The notes under the pieces are model-generated. The model had not been told where the DNA came from and searched no databases. It saw nothing but the letters and a program-made list of their open reading frames with translations. Shown piece by piece: positions 9,742 to 21,142 of a stretch of DNA of 64,000 nucleotides. The position numbers and the translations under genes were made by a program. Where the stretch lies: positions 38,104,676 to 38,168,675 of the forward strand of contig OX243816.1 of assembly GCA_945859605.1 (NCBI GenBank), in the 5' to 3' direction. The stretch is from Lumbricus rubellus (Eukaryota; Annelida; Clitellata; Crassiclitellata; Lumbricidae). The first letter of the stretch is position 1, and each line of letters begins with the position of its first letter.

Positions 9742-12700
9742 CTCTGCTGTCGATAGTAAACAGTCCGAGTCCCGTTCCGTTTCGGATGGAGTAGACGACC
9801 TGCGAGTCCCTCGGAGACGCGAGCGGATTCCGAGCGTCGTTGTCCGTCGCGAGTATCTGCATGACGCTCGTTCTCGGCGGTTGGTTCTCGCGAACGTGAC
9901 ACGTGAAGACGACATCCTTAAAGACGGGCGCGTCAAGATTGTTGTTTACGTCGACAACCCAGATGACGACCGAGCAGTCGGAGAAGAGCGCCGGCTCGCC
10001 GCGATCTCTCGCTCGCGCGGTGATGTTGTAGACCTGCGTCTTGTCGAAGTTGAGTTCCTTACGGATGCGAATGGTTCCGGTGAGATGATCGATGTCGAAT
10101 CGATCGTCCGTACCGTCGATGAGGCTGTAGCGTATCACGCCGCCCTGCCCTAGATCCGGATCGTGAGCGAAGAGGGTGGTGACGACGGTCCCGATGGGCA
10201 TGTCCTCCAGGACGCGGACGTCGTACGACGGCGGGTAGAAGCTCGGGGAATTGTCGTTGACGTCGGTTAATTTGATTGTGACGACTGCGATGCTTGACAG
10301 AGGGCGCTCTGCAGAGCGATCGGTTGCGACGATCGAGAGGGCGTATTCGTCGACCTTTTCCCGATCGAGAGGTCGCGAGACGGAGATGACGCCGGTGCGG
10401 ATGTCGACGGCGAAAGGAGACGAGGTGTCGCCGACGGTGTACGCGACGCGACCGTTTGCACCGAGGTCGCGGTCGACGGCCGACACCTCGAAGACGGACG
10501 AGTTGACGGTGACGTTCTCGGGTATCGTCACGACGTACGACGACTTCTCGAACTGCGGCGCGTTGTCGTTGACGTCGCTGACCGTGACCTCCAGAATCAT
10601 CGACGCCGACTTGGGAGTCCGACCCATGTCGGAGACGGTCACGTTGAGCCGATACCGATCCGTCACCTCCCTGTCGAGGTCTCCGATGACGTAGATGTCG
10701 CCAGTGTACGTGTCGACTCTGAATACGTCGTGTTCGTTCCCGGACACGATCGTGAACTGCAGTCTACCATTGTAGCCTTGGTCGTCGTCGGTCGCTAGGA
10801 GCGTTCGGATCTTCGTTCCCGGTGGGAGACCTTCGTTCACGACGATTCGACTTGGGTTCAGCGACGAAAACCTCGGAGGGTTGACATTCTGGGAAAACTG
10901 CGACGATGCGCCGATGGTCGAAGACGCCTCGCTCGTCGTTCCACCCTGGTTGTTCTGCTCGGCGATGCGCAACAACCGGTTCAGTTCTTCCGTGACGAGC
11001 GTCTCGCGACAGTTGAACGTTGCGTCCGAGTTGAGCAGCTTGCGGTTGCGGTTGTTGTTGACTAAGGAGACGTCAACGAACATTGGATCGGCAACGTTCG
11101 CTCCGTCGGACGCGGTGATCGAGATGCGACACGTGTCAACGCGATCCCCCTTCAGACTACGCTTCGTCTTCAAGGACCCGGTTGACGGATCGAGCTCAAA
11201 GACGCCGTCTTCGTTGCCGGAGACGATGTGATAGCTGACGATGTTGCCCGCGTCGAAATCGATCGCCGAGACGACGAGTAACTCCGTTCCGATCGGCGAT
11301 TCCTTCGACAGATACCCCGAGCAGTTGACCTTCTCGAACTGCGGACGGTTGTCGTTGACGTCCTTGACGCGCACCCGCAGCACGATCTCCGTCTCGCGTC
11401 GGAATGGACTTCCCCAGTCGGACGCACGGATCGCGAGGCTGTACGTGCGTCGCATCAGCTCGTAGTCGAGCACCTCCTTCGTGAGGATCTCGCCGGTGAA
11501 GTGGTCGATGGCGAAAGGGACGGACTCGACGTTCGACAGACTGTAGCTGATGAAGCCGTTCTCTCCGCGGTCGGCGTCCTGCGCCTCCACCTTGAACACG
11601 TCCGTCCGAACCGGTTGGTTCTCCTCAATATAAACAATAGACGGCACCGCTCCAAACACCGGCGCATTGTCGTTGCAGTCTACGACGTCCACCTGTACGG
11701 TCGTCACGCTCGCCTTTCGGGATCCGCGATTGGCGAGGTCCTGCGCTTGGATCGTTAGGTTGATGGCACTCCACGTTTCGGCGTCGAGGGCGCCGGCGAC
11801 CGACAGGAGTCCCGTCGACGGACTGACCACGAAGAGTCCGAGACTGTTTCCGCTGACGATGCTGTAGACGAGCTCAGCGTTCTTGCCGCAGTCGGTGTCG
11901 GACGCCGTCACGAAGATGACGGGCGTGTGAACGGGAACGCATTCCTCGACGGAAGTCCGGAAGAACGGCGACTCGAAGAGCGGCGCGTGGTCGTTCGTGT
12001 CCTGCAGCCGAACGTGGACGAGAAGCGACGCGTTTCGCGGGGGACTTCCCCTGTCCGTTGCGGCGACCGTCAGGTTGAATCCCGCGGGGGTCGACTCCCG
12101 GTCGAGATCCTTCGCCACCTGGATGAAGTATTCCGCTTCCTTCTGACCTTTTTGAAGCCGAAAGTGGTTGTCGTCGTCTCCGGCAGCGATCGCCACTCGA
12201 TCGATCTGTCCGTTCCGACCGTAATCTCGATCCGTGACGTAAAGAACGGCGTAGATCGTACCCAGCTTTCCGTGCTCGACGATCGAAGGTAACTCCTGGA
12301 GATCGATCTGCGGCGCGTACTGGTTCACCTCCACCACCCGGATCTGCAGCGACGCGCGGCTGATACGTGCCTCCCTCCCCTGCACCGGACCTCGATCCCG
12401 CGCCATCACGTCCAACTGGTGGAACGGTTGCTCCGTGAAGCTCAGAGGACGCGTCAAGGTCACGACCCCGGTCGTCGGGTGGATCGCGAACGTTTCCGTC
12501 GTCTGCGCGAAGCTGTAGTAGACCTCGCCGTTGATGCCGACGTCGGCGTCCGACGCCGTCAACCGCGTGACGCTCTCGTGCAGCCGTGCGTTCTCCGGTA
12601 TGTCGACCTTGTAAACCATCAGATCGAACAGTGGACTCAGATCGTTGGTGTCGATAACCGTCACGAGAACATCCGTCGTCGTCATCAGAACGGGACCGTG

Positions 12701-13159
12701 CTTAAACTTCACGGTCGCCTTAACCGTCAGTCGGTACGCGTCCTCTTGCTCGCGATTGATCACCGTCTGGATTCCCGACCGCGTCCTCACTCGCAGGAAG
12801 CAAAAATCTCCGACTCGACGCGACTCTGCCTTGAAGAGCCGAGCGTTGTCGCCGCTCACGATCGAGTAGCGCACCTCGGGCACGTCCGCGCTCACGTAGA
12901 CGCCCATCTTCGTGTGCGTCGTCGGCGTGACGTACGTCTTCCCGATGGAGTTCTCGACGATCGTCACGTTGTAGACGTCACGCGTGAACTCGAACGTCAC
13001 CTCGCCACCGTCCCTCGCAACGTACTTCTCCGACGTCGCGAACTGCGACGCACACAATGCGACGAGAAGAAAGGAACAGAGAAGTGTTCGCCGTTCGCTG
13101 CTATCCATTGTCACGCTATTTTGACGATGACGATGATGATGATGTGCGTTGGACGCCAT
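9742..13159 (-). CDS. FAT1: FAT1/2/3-class protocadherin, first coding exon (signal peptide, cadherin repeats 1-9 and part of 10)
   Basis: This 3418-nt exon encodes residues 1-1139 plus one base and ends at donor AGAG|GTAAGT. A signal-peptide core LLCSFLLVALCAS lies at residues 26-38. Cadherin repeats by eye: 62-178, 179-284, 285-395, 396-502, 503-608, 609-705, 765-870, 871-974, 975-1080, then a partial repeat from 1081. Calcium-linker motifs include DTNDLSP, DTNDHAP, DCNDNAP, DVNDNRP, DVNDNAP and DVNDNSP. The linker after repeat 2 is EVNQYAP, and repeat 6 lacks a DxNDN motif and is followed by a unique segment with FNCRETLVTEELNRLL. Both deviations are shared, from memory, with vertebrate FAT1, as are the blocks VRYSIVSGDN, PFAIDHFTGE and AHDPDLGQGG. 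The mature protein would be a giant single-pass adhesion and polarity receptor at the cell surface. Several NxS/T sites are consistent with an extracellular chain. The alternative start is Met18 at 13108, directly before the signal peptide. Reading past 9742 into the intron gives an irrelevant Ser/Phe/Ile tail, so the exon stops at 9742. Confidence 0.96.
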
Positions 13160-13195
13160 TTTCTACACGTAACTCTGAAAAGAGAAATATCAAAT
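13160..13195 (-). promoter_or_regulatory. Splice acceptor and 5' UTR leader of the first coding exon
   Basis: On the minus strand, GATATTTCTCTTTTCAG ends at 13175: a pyrimidine tract plus CAG that makes a good 3' splice site. The exon would start at 13174, leaving 15 nt of leader before the ATG at 13159. An in-frame TAG sits 6 nt upstream of that ATG, so translation cannot begin further 5'. Context AAAATGG is a good Kozak match. This implies at least one upstream non-coding exon, somewhere right of this point. Confidence 0.75.
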
Positions 13196-13261
13196 TTATT
13201 TTTTTTAAATTTATTTTTATTTTATTTATTAGAAGTACCTATGTAGTTGGATTAAGCCGTG

Positions 13262-13600
13262 TATTTTATTTTTTTTTATTAGATGCACTTATATAGCACC
13301 CTGTCAAGACCATCTACTCAGAAACATTCCCAACCCAACCTCAACTAGACGGTCAAATCGTAAACTTAAATGCAATCCTTTAAAACGCATGGAAGATGAT
13401 ATCTGTGGCATCAGTTTAAACACTTCTACACCAAACACGACAAGCAATGAACGGTCAGCTCTCGTTAAAAAGCTCCAAACGGTCAACTGAAGCAACAGAA
13501 CATCGTCATTGGTCAAAGGATATTTATTTATCTGTTGTGGTGTTGGATATCTTCGTAGATATGGCCTCAGTGTCAACGCTCCCCTCCAATATCCATTTCA
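13262..13600 (-). mobile_element. LINE/SINE-tail element fragment
   Basis: On the minus strand the tail reads GGGAATGTTTCTGAGTAGAT then GACAGGGTGCTATATAAGTG and an A/T-rich end at 13200-13265. It resembles the other TATATAGC-type tails. Sequence upstream of the tail (to about 13600) is of uncertain extent. It lies only about 90 bp upstream of the cadherin exon acceptor. Confidence 0.5.
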
Positions 13601-13765
13601 CATCGGAAACTGTATCAGTAGCAGATAAGACGAAATACACTGCAGTAGACAAAGTCTTCAAAAAAGAACCAGGAGGATTACACAGGTCATGTATTATTCC
13701 TCCTATATCGGCAGAGATGTCGTCCTGCGATGTCATCTTCTGCCTACGTCGTCCATCATGAATAA

Positions 13766-15119
13766 ACGACTCCCCAGGAGGGAGCCCAACCTTCCCTCAC
13801 TGCAGACGCACACGAGCACATATCAAAACCAGACCAAACAATATTTAAAGAAGAACTGCCCGACACAATGCCAGACACAATGCATGAGTCTTATCAATGT
13901 TGCGAATTTGCAATTGAAAGTAATAAAACGGATATGAATCATGTGTTATCATAAAGTCGCACGATGATGATAATCAGTCACCCCACCGGGACTATTATCT
14001 GCCAAACGCACTTTGATGTAACCACTTCAGATCGGACTTTGACCGACCGTCACCTCACACACCACCAACACCAACACCATAGTCCAAAATTCAAACTCAA
14101 ACACAGAGAAAGAAAGTGTTACATAACATGATGATAACCTATAGGACTTTGGAAGTCGAACCGAAGATTGTAACAGTATAGAAGAATCTCAACAGAAAAG
14201 GTCTTACAATTCCACAACTAACAGTAATTTTAAGATCTCCTAAAGAGTTAATCCAAAGTTGAGCAAAGGGGCACCAGCTTATTCACAAGGGTTGTGTTGT
14301 GCAGCGAAGATCCAAGTATGGTTTCCCGAGAGACCAGAGATAGTTTTGGACATCGTAACAGACAACATTTCATCTATGTCATATGGCAATGTATTTTAAA
14401 TTCACGTGGCAGAACATACGGAATAAAAACCCATATAATAAATGAAAGCTCCATCTTTATCATATTGCAGCTGGGATGATTTATGCCCCAAATAAATAAT
14501 ATTATAGACACTGGGGTAAAAACTGTGGCAGGTTAACGACCAGGACAAAGGATTTTTATCAGGGCATTTAACTCGGTTTACTCTGGAGTAGCACTGCACT
14601 TGCAGCCGAGTTTCCAGAGCCTCAGCCTCATCACAAATTTCCACTGGTTCTCTACAGGTGCAAAAAGATCATGCTTTGGAATGCAGTTCTGCTTGTAAAT
14701 AACCATCCATTGACTCCTTGCATGTTATGGTTATAACAGTTCTAAAGAAGCTTCCGATTAGTTTAGTTCAGTACGCAATCAGTCAACAAGTCAACCATAA
14801 ATGTGTCTAAAAAACTCAGTAATAAGACTCAGCAAATCAGCAAAACATCGTCTTCTGCAACATCGATCAAAACATCATTCACAACATAAACCTCGCACGC
14901 ACACACATAACCCAATTCAGCAATCACCTCTCTTTCCTTCGCCAGTCAACCCCCCCCCCCCACCTCCCACCTCCCTACTGCGGTCAAGCATCGAAAAGAA
15001 AACACATCAGCGGCAACCGATAAGTTGATAATCGTCCGGTCACTCTCTTTCTGTCGGCCGCACACACAGAAAAAACCCTAAATAAATAATACCTTGACAT
15101 CTTTTCCAAATCCAATAAA
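13766..15119. other. Upstream/intron sequence, no gene found
   Basis: AT-rich unique DNA with a C-run at 14949-14960. Stop codons are frequent on both strands and no domain-bearing frame was found. Confidence 0.5.
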
Positions 15120-15346
15120 TTATATGAACGGCAGATCAACGCGATTATCCGACAAACGATTCGCAAAGTTTTCCCGCCTCCGCCACCGCCGCCGTCCAAA
15201 GCCGAGCAGACGACCGATAGAAACACAGACAGATAGACAGATAGACCGACTATAGGCAAATATTTCTGGTTCCCGTTCAGCAGCAGCGGAAGCGATGCGC
15301 GCGCATCGACCGATCTCACTTCTTCTTCTTCTGGCCAACATCAGCA

Positions 15347-15377
<31 letters not shown>

Positions 15378-15560
15378 AAGCAGAGCGATGTCGAGATGGA
15401 TGTGGCTGGCGGGTAAAAGGCGGCAACTTCCTGTGCCACACCTCAACCTCAACAGCAGCAGTGGCAGGAGCAGGGGCGCCGCGGAAGACCAGACGGACCC
15501 CCGCCAGGCGAGAAACGAAGCAGCTAGCCAGATACCGGATCGGCTCGGTCGATGAGTCGA
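15120..15560. promoter_or_regulatory. CpG-rich non-repetitive island, candidate regulatory DNA
   Basis: This block is much richer in CpG than its flanks (for example CGCCACCGCCGCCGTCC and GCGATGCGCGCGCATCGACC), with an AGC/AGCAGA microsatellite at 15346-15385. It lies about 2 kb upstream of the first coding exon of the cadherin gene. There is no clear coding frame. Use as promoter, 5' exon or enhancer is inference from base composition and position only. Confidence 0.3.
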
Positions 15561-15684
15561 AATCGCTTTTGCTTGCAAACGATCGTCCGTCCGTCCATCA
15601 GAGTCTGGCATGCATAGAGACGTTTACTACTACAACATGCGTTCGTGTGCAGCTCCTCAGTGCACCACATACAACATAGCCAAC

Positions 15685-15782
<98 letters not shown>

Positions 15783-15783
15783 G

Positions 15784-15843
<60 letters not shown>
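15685..15843. repeat. (CAT)53 microsatellite with one CAG interruption
   Basis: A pure CAT array is broken once at 15781-15783. It produces spurious poly-His, poly-Asp and poly-Met frames. Confidence 0.95.
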
Positions 15844-15846
<3 letters not shown>

Positions 15847-15984
15847 TCGAGACAGGCAAACACCCCGAGACAGATGATGATGCGCTTGCTTACACGGCCT
15901 ATTAAAAGCCGCGCTCGCAGTCAATGAATGAATGAATGGTCCAGATAGCAGCTCGTTGAAGGTAGGGTATACAGAGGCTGAACG

Positions 15985-16370
15985 AATGGTAGCCTTATAA
16001 CAGACCGAACCGTGGGTAGCATTAGAAAAGGCCGAATCGTGGGTAGTATGATAACAGACCGAAACGTGGATAGTATCATAACAGACCGAATTGTGGGTAG
16101 CATCACAACAGGTGAATCGCGGGTAGTATCATAACAGACCGAATTGTGGGTAGCATCACAACAGGTGAATCGCGGGTAATATCATAACAGACCGAATTGT
16201 GGGTAGCATCACAACAGGTGAATCGCGGGTAGTATCATAACAGGCGAATCGCGGGTAGTATCATAACAGACCGAATCGTGGGTAGTATCATAACAGACCG
16301 AATCGTGGGTAGCATCGCAAAAGGCCGAATTGTGGGTAGCATCACAACAGACCGAATCGTGGGTAGCAAG
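15985..16370. repeat. 26-27-bp minisatellite
   Basis: About 14 units of the form CCGAATCGTGGGTAGTATCA then TAACAGA, with two alternating sub-types (GACCGAATTGTGGGTAGCAT and GGTGAATCGCGGGTAGTATC). The alternation at 16085-16215 suggests a two-unit higher-order repeat that was itself duplicated. Confidence 0.85.
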
Positions 16371-16811
16371 GAAAACGCAATTCGTATTTGGGTTCAGTTG
16401 GGGTACCTGGTACGGTAGTGTTAATAGCGGATGGCAAAGCAAGGGAGATCGAATCTGTTGTGTGCACATAAATTCCTAATACGTCTTGGCTATGGAGTGC
16501 AACAGCTATATAGCTGGTACTTAGCCATCTCTGGTACTTAGCCATCTTGTCTGCAGCAGCCATAAAACACTTATTATGGCAATTGTCATAAGTGTCGTTG
16601 CCCTCGAATAAGCAAGTAATAATTATTTATGGGTTATACTAGACTAATGAGCCAGCAACATTCTATTTTCTGAAACACATTAATATTGACGATATTCTTT
16701 TAACTTAACTGTTGGGACACATTATAATCGGGACATGCTTCAATAGCCATTGCGTTTTAATAGCTGTTGTTTGACGCTTGTCATCTGTGTTCACATCAAA
16801 GCTCAATCTTA

Positions 16812-16862
16812 TTCATTCATTTCAAGAATTTATATAGCGCCCCTTCAAGAAGTCCATTGAAC
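16812..16862 (-). mobile_element. LINE/SINE tail fragment
   Basis: ATTCATTCATTTCAAGAATT then TATATAGCGCCCCTTCAAGA is the conserved 3' tail, read in reverse, with its microsatellite at the left end. Confidence 0.7.
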
Positions 16863-17499
16863 TGTATTCAGGTCTTCCAAATTAAGTATCTATCTCATGG
16901 ATGTAAACAGACGTCTAACTGGTCTTGCTAAAAATATCTATGTATAACATTGCAACGCTCATGACGATGCTACAGATTTATCTTATTTAGATAAACATGA
17001 TAAGACTAATGTGGACTCGGACTATTACCTGCTAACCTTGGGAAGGATTGAATTACAAGCAGTGTGTGTATACTTTCCGACACAGAATAAGGCTTAGCTA
17101 CAATGCCCATAAAAGTTCATAAGATAATCATCTTGCAACTGCAGAATGGCAGGATCTGACACTATACCAATAAAGTCAGTCATCAGACAAATATGAATCT
17201 AAAAACCAAAGGAGCTTTGCAAAATGACTTCACTATACTGCAGAAACCTCTTTACAAAACCACGTCCGCGTGTTACAGACCTTCGGATGGTCGGGGGGGG
17301 GGTCATCAGGGCCGTCCTGTCTATTTTGAGAATCACCCGAGGAGTTTGTTCGGATACATCGCAGTCGGTCGAAGAGCGGAGTGGACGAAATCCGTACGGG
17401 ATCAGCGTAAAATCTGTCCAGATGAATTGCGGTGAAGTGTAATTATTTCCAAACCCCAGACGCTGTCACACTGTCAACCGGGATCAGACCGGAAGCGCT
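16863..17499. other. No gene found
   Basis: Unique sequence; CpG-rich between about 17265 and 17430. No convincing coding frame. Confidence 0.45.
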
Positions 17500-17640
17500 T
17501 CAATCAAGACTTATCAATGGCTTTCAAACGAAGGCTTTCAACCAATGCCTTTCAATCAATGCCTTTCAATCAATGCCTTTCAAGCAATGGCTTTCAATCA
17601 ATGAAACATTCAATCAATGGCTTTCAATCAACGTTCAAGC
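17500..17640. repeat. 15-bp minisatellite
   Basis: About eight copies of CAATGCCTTTCAATC with G/C and A variants. Confidence 0.8.
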
Positions 17641-17805
17641 TCGACAAAAATAGGGAACCGAGTTTCCGGCGTTTACCAAATTAAATAAACTCAAAAAATT
17701 CCTAAATCCGATTGCATACCCTTCAATAGCTTTCGGTTTGCATAAATAGGGCTGCTGATAAACCCGCCCTGCTTAATCTGAGGTTTCCAACACCAACAAA
17801 CACAG

Positions 17806-17849
<44 letters not shown>
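17806..17849. repeat. (CA)n microsatellite
   Basis: About 21 CA units. Confidence 0.95.
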
Positions 17850-17851
<2 letters not shown>

Positions 17852-18358
17852 CTACTGCAATATCTGTGCATCGCTGAAAAATGCCATGATACTTTAACAC
17901 CACACCAGCGCATAGGTAAATAATTTCCGCTAACTGCTGCTGCGCCATGAGGAGGTAGAAGACCAGCGTCACCCCCCCCTCTACCACCAGGCTTTGGACT
18001 GCCACCCTCTGAGTACGGCAGCAGTAGAGCAAATAACTTCAAGCCACACATATTATTATACCAGGACCGCCATGCCATGGGAATCAACAAACCAGTGCTG
18101 CTACATATTTATACAAAAAGCCAATGAAGCAAGATGAATCTGCATATCTAGGTTTGCATACGGGATGAGTGTTACTGCTTGGCTGCATGGAGTCACCCAC
18201 CCATGGCCCAGCTCTATAATATAATACGCGTCTACTGGAGCGAGGGCGATTCCAAGGGCATTTCATTTATCTCTGGAGCATGGCAAAATGACTCCAACTA
18301 TATTATCGCTCGGATAATAAAATCGTCCAAGAAATACCCAGAGTATAATATATTATAA

Positions 18359-18612
18359 TCAGTAGCATTTATATAGCTCCTTGTTCTCTGCCTAACCAAA
18401 TACGCACTATACGGTAGGCCTAGTACTTACGAAGATTTTACAGTAGTAGCCTATAGATTACATATTACGGCTAATGATTACAGTGTTTTACTGAGTAAGG
18501 AATTAGGCCCTACATACTACAGCAAAATTTACGATGCTTGTACTCTTTCATTCAAAAAATTTATATAGCACCACTTCAAGAAGCCTTCTCAGAGGCACTC
18601 CCAACCGAGCCA
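18359..18612 (-). mobile_element. Two LINE/SINE tail fragments
   Basis: A short CATTTATATAGCTCCTTGTT lies at 18367. A longer copy at 18544-18612 reads TTCATTCAAAAAATTTATAT then AGCACCACTTCAAGAAG and CTCAGAGGCACTCCC. The second has the full hairpin region and microsatellite stub. Confidence 0.6.
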
Positions 18613-18708
18613 CAACAGTAACAAGAATCCGGTTAATCGCTGAAATCGATAGATATGTGGTCACACATTTCTATAGCGGATCTTCTTCTGACCAGGATGA
18701 TATATTCC

Positions 18709-18764
18709 AACCCAACCCCACCCCAACCCCAACCCCACTCCCAACCCCATCCCAACCCCCATAA
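18709..18764. repeat. (CCAACCC)n low-complexity repeat
   Basis: Irregular AACCCC/ACCCCA units, about eight copies. Confidence 0.8.
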
Positions 18765-19079
18765 GACGACATCTGTCAGTGGGTTTGTTTATCATCGTAA
18801 TAACCCCCACGTGCAGCAGGACAAGACCGCCGAGGTTTAACCCCTTGCGATCAATTCTGCGTCCTCTCTTGCAAAATTCTACTTACCACGACGACGACTA
18901 CGACGACTTCCATCCATCCACGCAACTTATTATTAAAATCCGCGAATCCCAAGTCTCCGCTCGCTCTCACTAACCCTCTCTCTCTGCGCCCTTGGAGCAT
19001 CGCGAGGAACGGCTGCCGACGAAGCCACCACAGCCACCTGGTGACGAAATTTGTTCGCGCATCACGACCCCCCAATGAA

Positions 19080-19080
<1 letters not shown>

Positions 19081-19113
<33 letters not shown>

Positions 19114-19642
19114 GGACGATGGTGGTTCGGCCAATTTCCTCCTCCTCCACCTCGGCCATTTCTGGTCCGCTAAGCACATGGTTGTTTGTCCGTATAGGTG
19201 GGTCCTGAGCACGGCCCCTCCACCGCCCCCACCTCCGGTCAAGTCAATCGCGCGCATACTTGCAGGCAATCGATCAAGCAGAATGGATTATCTAGCGCCT
19301 CTACTGCCACCACCACCACCACCACCACCGTCTCATTAATAGCGTTCGAATGGTTGAAATAAACGCCACAGTGCAGAAGAAGGCGGGTGGTGGAGGCGGA
19401 GGTGGGGGTTTAAGTGGAGAGGGGAAGAGCTGCAGCCTAAAGAGGTCATCTCACGATCTATCATTCAAACGAACCACCGCCGCCACCGCAAAGGTTTTGC
19501 TGCTCCTTTCTCTCTGTCGAACAACAACGCCGCCGATGCACATTGGTATTCCGAGCACGACAAATGCCAACGAGAAATGGCTCGACTCAAACTACAACTT
19601 CAAACGATGACCATGCTGCTGCTGCTGCTGCTGCTGCTGCTT
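19081..19642. repeat. Three triplet microsatellites in a CpG-rich stretch
   Basis: (CAG)n at 19081-19111, (CAC)n at 19304-19330 and (CTG)n at 19612-19642, separated by CpG-containing sequence and GGTGGAGGCGGAGGTGGGGG near 19386. The CAG and CTG arrays are inverted with respect to each other, 500 bp apart. No protein frame is supported. Confidence 0.8.
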
Positions 19643-19671
19643 CATCCATCACGACCTACCGGCTGGATTAT

Positions 19672-19930
19672 CCATACGGACGGGTGGATGGATGGGTGAA
19701 TGAATGGGATGGAAAACTGAATGGATGGAACACTGGATGGATAGATGGATGGATGGATGGCTGATCCATACGGATGGGTGGATGGATAATCCATCCATTC
19801 ATCCGTCCGTCCATCATGGATGGATAGATGGTTGGATGGATGCATAGGTGGATGCATAGATGGATGGATGGATGGATGGATGGATGGATGGATGGATGGA
19901 TGGATGGATGGATGGATGGATGGATGGGAC
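19672..19930. repeat. (TGGA)n tetranucleotide array
   Basis: A degenerate TGGA/TGGG array to about 19855, with a short inverted CCATCCATTCATCCGTCC block at 19789-19815, then about 17 clean TGGA units at 19858-19926. Confidence 0.9.
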
Positions 19931-20298
19931 ATCCTGTTCCAGCTTTTCCGTCCAGCCATAGAGGTCTGGATAATAATATGAATATAGGAACCCTTGGTCC
20001 AGCTGACTGCCACTTCAGCGCCTGAGTTGAGGTCATATCATAGGTCGGTCATTGAGTTGCCATTTCAGCGTGCACCTTGGAACCAATACTGTGTCTCTAG
20101 TCGTATTAACCATGCAAACATCCTACAACTTCAGTACTTCCACTCTCCATTTTCCGTCGTTTTGGTGCCAGTCCTGTCGTCTGATTCCTAACAGGACTTC
20201 TCAACTCATTACATCACTGCCCCTGCAATGCCCACATAGTACAGATATTCATTCCAGCCTTCTCCATAGGCTAGAGACTGTTTCTGTGTAGTGCACTG

Positions 20299-20520
20299 TA
20301 TCTATAAATTTACATAGCGACTCTCGCTGTGCACCCTAATCAGAGGCGCTCCCAGTGCAAAAGACCAACCGACCAAGTAAATAGTGATCTTGAGATAGCA
20401 AAAAGAGGCACTTGTCCACCCACCAGTTAATAATGAAGAACGTCGTCATGTCACAGAAGGAAAAGATGGGACCTGCAGCAAAGCCTTCACTCAAAACTGC
20501 TCCACATCAGCAAAACCTGA
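20299..20520 (-). mobile_element. LINE/SINE 3' end fragment
   Basis: On the minus strand the tail reads CACTGGGAGCGCCTCTGATT ... GAGAGTCGCTATGTAAATTT. It is related to the fragments at 47920-48060 and 39030-39245. Confidence 0.55.
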
Positions 20521-20724
20521 TAATCATAAAAACCGTCTAACTAATAACAGCAATTGCAAAATCGTCCACGAATACCAAACATCAACGCGAAACCCGAACC
20601 CAGCAATAATTCCACACACTTCACGGCGGGGAACAAAATCGCCGGTTTGCCATCGGCATGCACAGCCAAATAAACCGCAGACGGGAAATGAACAGCTGTC
20701 TTTCCAGGCAGCCATTGACAAACA

Positions 20725-20785
20725 GGTGTCAGACAGACAGACAAACAGACACACACAGACAGACAGACAGACACAGACAGACAGA
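20725..20785. repeat. (CAGA)n repeat
   Basis: CAGACAGACAAACAGACACA-type units. This is one of at least seven CAGA-family arrays in the window. Confidence 0.85.
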
Positions 20786-21067
20786 AGAATGGTATCGGAC
20801 TCCAAGGAGGAAGGACCACCAATCGATCCCCCCACCGCCGTTTCCTCAAGCACTAAATGCGTCCGTCAAACATAGAGATATGTGATTATTGGGGATTATT
20901 GCGCGCGCCCCTAGTGCCCGCTCCATAAACTCGTCCGCAAATTCACTCAAAATCGCATAACGTCCCATACGAAATGAATTAGACAGATTATACTCATTAG
21001 TCCACTCACAAATTCAATTCTTCCGCAACTAATGTACAGTGTACAACTGTACCTACTCTGCAGAAGC

Positions 21068-21142
21068 AGGCCTAGTGGGTCGTAGATGACTGATGTGCCT
21101 GCCTTACAACCCTGCAAGCACGGTTCAACTCCCGTTGATAAA
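21068..21142 (+). mobile_element. tRNA-like SINE head (weak)
   Basis: An A-box-like AGGCCTAGTGGG and a B-box-like GGTTCAACTCCCG are separated by about 45 bp, as in tRNA-derived elements. No tRNA fold with good stems is seen and no conserved body follows. Confidence 0.35.

Noticed and set aside
18709..18764. Interstitial telomere-like repeat
   Set aside because: The units are CCAACCC/AACCCC with irregular spacing, not the TTAGGG/CCCTAA expected for animals.
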